64,000 nucleotides of DNA from Echinometra lucunter (lineage: Eukaryota; Echinodermata; Echinoidea; Camarodonta; Echinometridae): NCBI GenBank assembly GCA_029962745.1, contig CM057169.1:14287193-14351192 (forward strand), read 5' to 3'. Positions 55,821 to 64,000 of the stretch are shown in pieces (the first letter of the stretch is position 1; the number at the start of each line of letters is the position of its first letter). The position numbers and the translations under genes are program-made. The notes beneath the pieces are model-generated. The model was not told the DNA's origin. It was given only the letters and a program-made list of their open reading frames with translations, and searched no databases.

Positions 55821-58800
55821 ATGGGATACATGGTATTGATCTATTTTTAACATTACTGTGTTTTGTATTTTCGTACTACATGTGATATTTTGGTAGCAAG
55901 CAGTGTACAATGTACACGTAAATACAATGTTTACTTTGTTTCCGAGTTCCAACCACTAGAATTGGGACAACAGGTCCATGCATTAGTTATCAAGTTAACT
56001 TTTTTGTCCCTGGCATTTCAGTGGTTTTATTATTTATGTTTGCTCAATTGTTTTTTCTTCCTTTGTATTCTTATGTATTTTCTTTGCCAAATAAAATAAC
56101 AACAAAAAAATAATAAAGACAGTATTTGATTAGTGTATGAAATTGATGCGGTGTCATGAAACCAAATCGTTTTGGGCAGGCTTTGCTGCCTACATTGTAT
56201 ACCTTACATGGATGTTTCAATGGTACTGTGCAAGATTAATTGACACTGACCTCAATATAAGAGGAAGTTCAAGTGTGGAAATAAAATGTGCACCATGTTT
56301 CACTGTACCATGTACACCATGTATGCACAAGAAGCAACCAATATTTGTTTCCCACTCATAAACTTGGAATGAAACAGTGTACACTCTAGAAACCCTAATA
56401 TATCTAACAATTTTTTTTATGAAATTGAGTCCGCAAATGAGTTGTAAATATGTTAAATAATTAAAGTACAGTACATACATGTACATGTATAGACAAGAAA
56501 ATGAAGCCCATGCAATTGAATAACAGAAAGGGGCAATTCCACGGTAAGGGTGTAATTCCATTACCAACATTTTTAGACTTTCTGTGCCTCTTTTGTACTC
56601 TGCCTCCCTTCTCACCATTTAATACTCTAAAATATGCCCAATCTTTCATGTGAGCTCTTTCATTCCAACAATTTATCCTTACATTCATGATATTGTGGTA
56701 TAACACATCTGTAATTGAATTACTAGAAAAAAAGCACCAATTCTAAACTTCAAACCTGTCCTTTAAAATCAAACATGCATTATACAAACACAGACTAAGA
56801 TTGTGGAATTCTTTATTGTTTTAGCTCATTTTTAGAGATTTGGCTATTCAGGGCCATAAAAGTGATTGTTTTTACTGTAATTGTGAAGTAAGGTGACTGT
56901 TTTTCCGATGCGGAATTGGCCAAAGGCTTCAAAAAAAAAAAAAAGTTCACAAAAAGGAGCTGATATCTATTCAGACTTGAAAGCTTGAAAATGAAGAAGT
57001 GCACACTCTAGAAAACAAAATATGTCAATTCTTTTTGTTCATTTGTTCATAAATGACTTTATTATAATTACATTATGACAAATAATCAAAGTACAGTTGA
57101 ATTTGACATGAGCATGTCATCCAATTGTGCAAATAACATTGTACATGTACATGCACAAAGAAGTTTGTACTCAAAAAGTGTTTAAAACATGCAAATTCCC
57201 AGAAGGAACCCATCAAAATCATGTACACTATGCATTGCAATCAAATTTGACTAGCGCAAAATACTGTACACTATTAAACAATTAAAATATTTGCATGGTG
57301 CATAGTCATACACAAACATACTACCACATACTACACGCATGTCACACATATTCAGAACAATATCATAATACAAAATGAAGTTTTTTATAGATCGTCATTT
57401 CATTACTACGATGAAATATCTTTTTATAGGAATAGGAGTTTGTGTATTTAGTCTGAAGATTTAATTAAGAATAATATCTATGATCCAACTTATTCTCATC
57501 TTTTTCTCTTTTGGGGATACATCAGTTCCAAAAGTCTGTAAGTGACATACATTGTACACACCTGGATAATAATGATCGTTCCCCCCCCCCCCCACAAAAA
57601 AAAAAAAAAACAACAACCATACTTGAATGGCCTACATGTACATGTATCACTGAAAAAGGACAGTTTTACATTTTGGAACACACAATTTTTCAGTCAGTCC
57701 ATCAAGATTGCATTGCTTATACAAACACAGCATTTGATAACAACTGCAATATGTATTTGTTACTCTTTGAATTCATTCAAATTTGTAATTATCTCTGCCC
57801 TTATGACATATTAAACATTGATTATCTGTTCCTAAACATGAGTAATCATAATATCAATGATAATATGCATAACAGACATTGAGATCTATTTGCATTTGTA
57901 TGATGCTACACATGTATGATCATATTTTTAAAAAATATTTGTTATTTCAATTCAACTTCATTTAAAGACTGATAGGCAATGTTTAAACAACTGTATGTAT
58001 TACTGTTTTTCATAATATTTTCATTATAATTCCGTCTTTGGCCTGCAAGAATGGAATTAGTCAATAAAATTCTTCAATCAAACAGATAGTTCTCATAACG
58101 TGATGTAGAAGAGAAAAGAAAATGAAACCAAGCTTCTGAAAGCTGCTTTCTACAATGTATAATAATTTATTGAATACACAATGACCTTTAACTCAATAAA
58201 ACATGCCCTTCTGATTGTAAATTGTAAGTGGAAAATAACATTACAGATTTACAACTACACAGCTTTCTCTTTTGATCGTTGACAAAAGAAAACCACTATT
58301 GTTTTTTTTAAATAAACCTTGATTTAGCAATGAGTTGTGGACATAATTCACACTTCAGGTTTACTAACCATTCTTGTGATGTGCTTTTGTACATGCACAT
58401 GTACAGTATTCAAATCTATAAAACAGTGTACATGTACCTAACCAGGAAACAAATGATGTTATAACACCTTTTCGTTATTATTACACCGTATGCTTCATGT
58501 ACGGTAAAAAGAAATTTTAGAGAATTTTTTTTTTTTTCATACCAAACCGAAAGTATTTTGTTCTGCATTGCTAAAGCCTCTACGTGATAAATTTCTTATC
58601 TGGATTACTGAATATGATACATGTGTAAGTGGAAGAGGACTGGGGTTTATTACTACATGTAGGTAGTTACTTACATTTACATGTAACTATCACGTTTGCG
58701 CTTGGCTGATAAAGCATATGACACACAAGAGAATAAAATTCTAAAAATGAGCTCCTTAATTGCAATACTTGTGCAATTCAATGTTATCAAAAAACATGAA

Positions 58801-59239
58801 AAACATGTTTATGGAAAACTTTTGAATACTTTAAAAAAATTCTTTTTATTTCTAAGTGAGAAGTAAATTATTTAGCTTCATGTGTACCAACAAACACCTG
58901 AAAAAAGTGATATTGGGATAACATTTTTTTTCTTTTGGGTCATCAGGTTTTTTCAGACTTTGAATTACATAAACTTCTTCCCCTGAAAGAGAATGCCGGA
59001 TCTGTAAGTAATACTATAATGAAGAATTGATAATATATGTTTGCATGCAAATACCCCCCCCCCCCCCCACTAAGTTCTAAAGTTAATAAATTGAGAGAAC
59101 AATAACCATTTATCAATAAAAAAAGTTTTGTTTTTTATATAAATAGAGTCCCATCAAGTGTTCTTTGATATCATTAATCATAATTGCAAGTTGCAAGACA
59201 TTTTTCTGAATGTTGAACAATCTGAACATTTCTTGTGTG

Positions 59240-59620
59240 ACCCTCTCGTGACCTTACACAATATCCTCAAACCACCTTTCTGATCACTAATTCCGATCTG
59301 TGCTCAGAGCACCTGTCTTCTTCAAGTTGGCAACGTCTGTCACAGCAGGTAAATCGCAGGCCCGTTCCTGTCTATGCTCGGCAGCGAGGCGATACCAAGT
59401 ACTCGCATAATTGACTCTTTAGTCGCACAATTTCCTTCTAATAAGCCGTGACTCACGTATGTCACGGAGGCGGCATATAGAGTAGAATGCTGCCACCGTT
59501 GTTGTCCCTAAGCTCAGGATTACAGGAGGAAGGGGTTGACATGATTCAAGCGATCAAATTAGCATGATAGGGGTTACGCAGGTCACAGTTGTGTCTTCTT
59601 CAGAAAATTGCTAGGGACAA
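59240..59620 (-). promoter_or_regulatory. Candidate 5' exon or promoter region of the kinase gene
   Basis: This is the GC-richest non-repetitive patch in the 54-64 kb flank. The minus strand has a donor-like AAGACAG|GTGCTC. No SH2-like coding text and no credible start codon is seen. The only argument is composition and position, so it may be unrelated. Confidence 0.2.
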
Positions 59621-61267
59621 ATTTTCGTTTGAAAATAAAGAGTTCAAACACCTTTTTCATGATTGCTATAAACTATAAAGAAGTTATTTCTGAGAGCAAA
59701 AGGGATGTTAACTGTATGTTAAAAAGCAGAGGCTAATCTACTGGCATGGGGGAGGGGTTAATTTTCTTTGTCACGACTGATTTAAATATATATATATATA
59801 TATTTTTTTTTTAGAGAGAGAGTCATTTAAACTGTGAAAAGTATAAATGAACAATAAGAAGAACTTCTGTTCTCTTTATAGACATTTTCCTCTGCATATG
59901 AATAAGTGATTCTTTATGGTTACAATTTTGTAATCATCATCCTCAAGAGGAATTTTCAAAATCCCCCCCACATGCATTCTGAATGTCTGTCTTCGAATGT
60001 GATCCAGTTTCGTTTTCTACAATAAATAGCTTATCTATCTGAAGTTTATCTGTGGTCTACAGGGCACAATGCACAGTGTTGCACAACCAGCATACATGCA
60101 GCCCTATACAACTGCAATGAAATAAATGAAAAACAAAACAAAACAAAACAAAACAGGATAAAACAATAAAGATTCACATTACTTCAGTCTATTCCTGATA
60201 ATGGTACACTTACGTGGCATATAAAATTACATTTCCTTGAAGGCTTGGAGGAAACCTCTTCTGAGCACCAAGACAACCTTTCTTTCAGATCTACACATTC
60301 TGCTTTTTTATTTTCACAATGATCACATCGACCTAATTTTCTTCAATTGATTTTCACTTCCTTGTGGATCACATTGCAGGAAATCATAAGCCATTGGCTG
60401 GTGCTAATCCTGCTCCAGTAAAATCAAATAGAAAAAAAATATTGATAAACTGTATGTATACTGCACATATCCTTGTCATTCAAAATTGTTTTACAGACAC
60501 CCTTATTCAGTCAGAGAATTCATACTGTACCAGCATAAAATAAAGGCCCCATCAGTCGACCACCACAACCTGAAATCTTAAGTGAAGCTGTATTTGAATT
60601 CTCCTTGTGTGTGAATTAACTTTGTATGAGAAATTGCTGAATTCATTCTCAATATTGATGTTTTCTTTTTTCTTGAAAAAATACCCCCCCCCCAAAAAAA
60701 AATACTGTGACTGATGTGAATTGAATGTCACTCTAGGAAAATTTCTAAAGGGCTCTGGAAAACTTTTAAAGTGTTCTGGAAATAAATTTTAACCCCCCCC
60801 CAAAAAAAAAAAAAAAAAAAAACAAAAAACATAGATTACATGTACTTAAAAACTGCCGGAAAGAAACTGCATCTATGACAAGAAATCCCAAACCGGTTGC
60901 CATCAATAAAAAAGAAAATTACAACAGAAGGACTGCAGCTGATTGGTTGAGAGGCAGAAGGGTCTTAACTTATATGGTGTACAAATTCTCTATTTTAATG
61001 ATTTTGGATATAAAATCTTGAAAACTGAAACTTGAATAAATGAAATGAAATGAAATGATAAAAAATGTTATCCTGTTCTGTTTAGATTCATAAATTTGAT
61101 TATATTCATGGAAAGATATTAATCTTGAAGTACATGTACAATATGAATGATCACACATGTGTAACCACAGACTGACTGGTTTCACTTTCTTTCAAAGATA
61201 CACAGTTTCAATTTACATCAGTACAGAAAATGACATCTGGTCATGACTAACAGACACACAGACAGCA

Positions 61268-61282
61268 ACAGAAAGAGAGAGA

Positions 61283-61314
<32 letters not shown>

Positions 61315-61363
61315 CAGAGACAGAGAGAGAGAAAGAGAGAGAAAGAGAGACAGAGACAGAGAC

Positions 61364-61400
<37 letters not shown>
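61268..61400. repeat. (GA)n/(GACA)n microsatellite
   Basis: About 130 bp of GAGAGA with GAGACAGA variants. The Ser/Leu-rich open frames here are artefacts. Confidence 0.95.
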
Positions 61401-62099
61401 ATTTTGAATAAGATACTGAACATACCGTACCCATTTAGAGAAAAAAGCCCTTGCAACATTGTGCAAATTTTTCTGCGATACAATGAACACATAATGAATA
61501 TAAACATGAATTTCAAAATGCATTAAAAGATTATGAAACAGCACATCCCCCCCCTCTGAAAAATCACTCAAAACAAACAAACAAAAACATGCAAAACATA
61601 ACATAACATAATAGATGAAAAGGAATGGTCCACAGATATTTTTTTGTACACGTATACACCTTACACTGCAGATTCCCCATTCTCTTTTTGTAAAAAAAGG
61701 TGAAGATACAGTGTACATGTAAATTGCAATTTCAAGGCTGGTCAGGGGGCAACGAAGAAACAAAATCATTTTCTGATTATGATCAATATGAACGAGTGAT
61801 AGGCAAATCTCCGCTGGCACCTATACCTAAAATAACCAATACACATGACATACCACCATGTTTGTGGTCAAACAGAAAAGGAAATGTGATTTATTCTCCC
61901 AAACCGCATTCCAATACATTGAGAGACAGCTGACTCTCTAAATATGAAACAAAAATGATCTGGACACACGTGTAGCAAAGTATCACTAACTGCAGATGGG
62001 GCAGGGGGAGGGGGTTGCATGTTGCCCCCACCCCTTCTAGCAAAACTCATACCTTACAAACAAGATGAAGAAGAGAAGCAAAAAAAATGCCAAATAAAT

Positions 62100-62248
62100 C
62101 AATAATAAACAAATGAATAAATACATGTAAATAAACAAATAAATGAAACAAACAAAAACCTAAAAACGTAAATGGACAGATAAGTAAACCTTTCAATGAA
62201 TAGATAAATAAACATTTAAATGAATAAATGAATAAATCATTTATTACA

Positions 62249-62284
<36 letters not shown>

Positions 62285-62285
62285 C
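62100..62285. repeat. (AAAT)n-rich tract
   Basis: AATAAATGAATAAATA words ending in a pure (AAAT)n run at 62240-62284. Confidence 0.85.
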
Positions 62286-63201
62286 AAATCAATCAATTTT
62301 AGACAGATAAATAAATACCTGGGCATAAAACTTTTAAGTACATGTAAGTTCTTGTAAGTTCGGGAATTGAGGATAGAAAAGGCACAAGAAACTCTTTTCT
62401 TTTGTTGCTGTATGCTGTACACTGTATTTTTCAAATAAAATAGGCCCTTCAAAATATACATGTAAGAACCCTCTTGAAATATTTATTCTCTCAAATCTCC
62501 CTGTCAACGATCACCATGCTTCTCTAATTTTTCCCCAACAACCTGTTAAATTGAACACTTCCAAGTACCTAAATCACTTGACTCCTCTTGAAGAATCAAT
62601 GAAAAAGTTCACAGGAGCACACCTGTCAAAAGCTATATTTGGTGGAGGGTTTGTCTATTTTTAGGCCAATTATGCTGGCTGAGAATACTGATCAGGTGCA
62701 TGTAGCGGAGGATTCTGAACCTTTGTGGGGGGTGGGGGGGGGGGGGGGAGAAGCACTCGAGTTTTCAAAATCACTTTCAAATTAATCTTTTCCTGGTGTG
62801 TGTGGGTGTTTAAAAACACTGAGAAGTATAAGAGCTGAAAGTTTTATAGACACTAGAAAAAAATGATGTTTTGAAGATGATATGCTCAATCACCATACAA
62901 AACTGAAAAAAGTTTTCGATGGTACATTGTGTATAAGTGCTCTAGTCAAGATTTTACTTCAAAGGGAATGAAGGGAAAGTAAATATATCTACACTGTACA
63001 CCTGTATACAAAGCCATTCCAACAGGTACAGTGCACATGTAGTATCTTGCCTTGTATACATGTAACAGCTTGGACAGAGTTTTCAATCTATTTTAAAAGT
63101 TTATATGATACCTTTAGCAAGAATATTCAGTGGCCTTGAAGAATTATGACAAAAGTTATAATACTGAGGAAATAATCATAATCCCGATCATATGCAAATA
63201 C

Positions 63202-63444
63202 TGGGTGATTTCAAGTTTGGTGTTGGGTGCTGGTGTTGGTGTTAGAAACACAATTCAGATTGCTTTCCATAGCTCCAACACCTAATCTGAGTTTACAAAA
63301 GTGGTCCAAATGACATTATTGACAGCTCAACTCCAAGTGACAGTTGTCCCAAGACCAGTTTTATCTTTAATTTGGAGCTGCGTTGATGTAAAAATCAATC
63401 CAACACTAACACCAAAAGTTAAACACCGAACTTGAAATCACCCA
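63202..63444. mobile_element. MITE with TGGGTGATTTCAAG termini, about 243 bp
   Basis: TGGGTGATTTCAAGTTTGGT is mirrored by GAACTTGAAATCACCCA. Sub-terminal TTGGTGTTAG / CTAACACCAA also pair. Confidence 0.75.
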
Positions 63445-64000
63445 TTGAATTCAAAACAAAAGGGTGTAAAAAGGACACCTTCCCATTTACAGCATCAGCA
63501 TGTACGACATTTATGACATCAAAGTATTTCTGACGTCACTGATTATCCAAGGTCTATTGTGATTTACGCCAAAACGAAGAGGGCATGCTGTCAATCATTT
63601 TTTACTCTTTTACCCTGCCTGCACTTTCCACTTCCAAAAAAGTCACTTTTAATGAGTGACGTTTGGCCATTGTATGTCCATTTTACCAAGCAGGATCATC
63701 CAAAAGGAAACATGTAATTTCTACGATTGCACGTGGTTCTTAAAATATTTTCCTAGCTAAATTTGGCAAGCACTATAAATAGTGAAGATGAGAAGTAAGA
63801 GATTTATCATGTCTGCATCTATCTTTAATTTCCTCTATTCTAAATCTCAAATTCTGAGTTGACTGGGTAATATTTTTTTAAAACTTGAATGATGTCATTA
63901 GATCCAGACCTTCTCTGATCACAATGGATAGTATGAAGTTTCACTATATTGTGACAGTTTGGAACTAGAGTGCATGATATAGGGTAAATTTTAGATACGT

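Larger units (their letters stand above)
55821..63201. other. Upstream flank or long 5' intron of the kinase gene
   Basis: AT-rich. It has poly-C tracts (57582, 59054, 60685, 60794), microsatellites and LINE-type tails near 58070 and 61045. No SH2-like coding text was found on the minus strand, and no other gene on either strand. Confidence 0.5.

Noticed and set aside
61868..62050. FCFIFRES-like phrase on the minus strand as the missing N-terminal SH2 exon
   Set aside because: Residues around it do not fit an SH2 domain (no WFHG before, no following strand pattern) and no splice sites of the right phase were seen.

Overview
The window is eukaryotic, intron-rich and very rich in repeats. The only secure gene is a Shark/HTK16-type cytoplasmic tyrosine kinase (ankyrin repeats, SH2, proline-rich linker, kinase). 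It is read on the minus strand from 53759 to 41502 in ten exons with canonical GT/AG borders and matching phases. This architecture is known from invertebrates and is absent from vertebrates. Together with the poly-G tracts, TACATGTA-rich DNA and small DNA transposons, it suggests a marine invertebrate, most likely an echinoderm or a close relative. That placement is inference; the sequence does not name the species.

Layout. Positions 1-41000 hold no secure protein-coding gene. They are a mosaic of non-autonomous DNA transposons with readable terminal inverted repeats (TIRs) and target-site duplications (TSDs): hAT-like, piggyBac-like and unclassified. There are also 3' ends of LINE-like retroposons, tRNA-derived SINEs, microsatellites and homopolymer G/C tracts. 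One possible terminal coding exon lies at 14717-14987. From 41000 to 54200 lies the kinase gene. From 54200 to 64000 lies upstream flank or a long 5' intron, with more small transposons and a GC-richer patch near 59240-59620 that could be a 5' exon or promoter. The N-terminal SH2 and the start codon expected for this family were not found, so the gene model is 5' partial (645 codons seen).

The most unusual signal is inside the kinase gene. At least six of the ten exons (ankyrin 1, ankyrin 2, SH2, linker, first kinase exon, last exon) have a nearby decayed partial copy. Copies of an exon's 5' part lie in the upstream intron, and copies of a 3' part lie in the downstream intron or 3' flank. This is what repeated local tandem duplications with one breakpoint inside an exon would leave. 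Other unexplained structures are a cluster of short palindromes at 24600-24850, a TIR element with six copies of one 17-bp quasi-palindrome at 19127-19780, and a 650-bp pyrimidine minisatellite that is open in frame with the SH2 exon.

All calls come from reading the sequence by eye. No alignment or database search was run.
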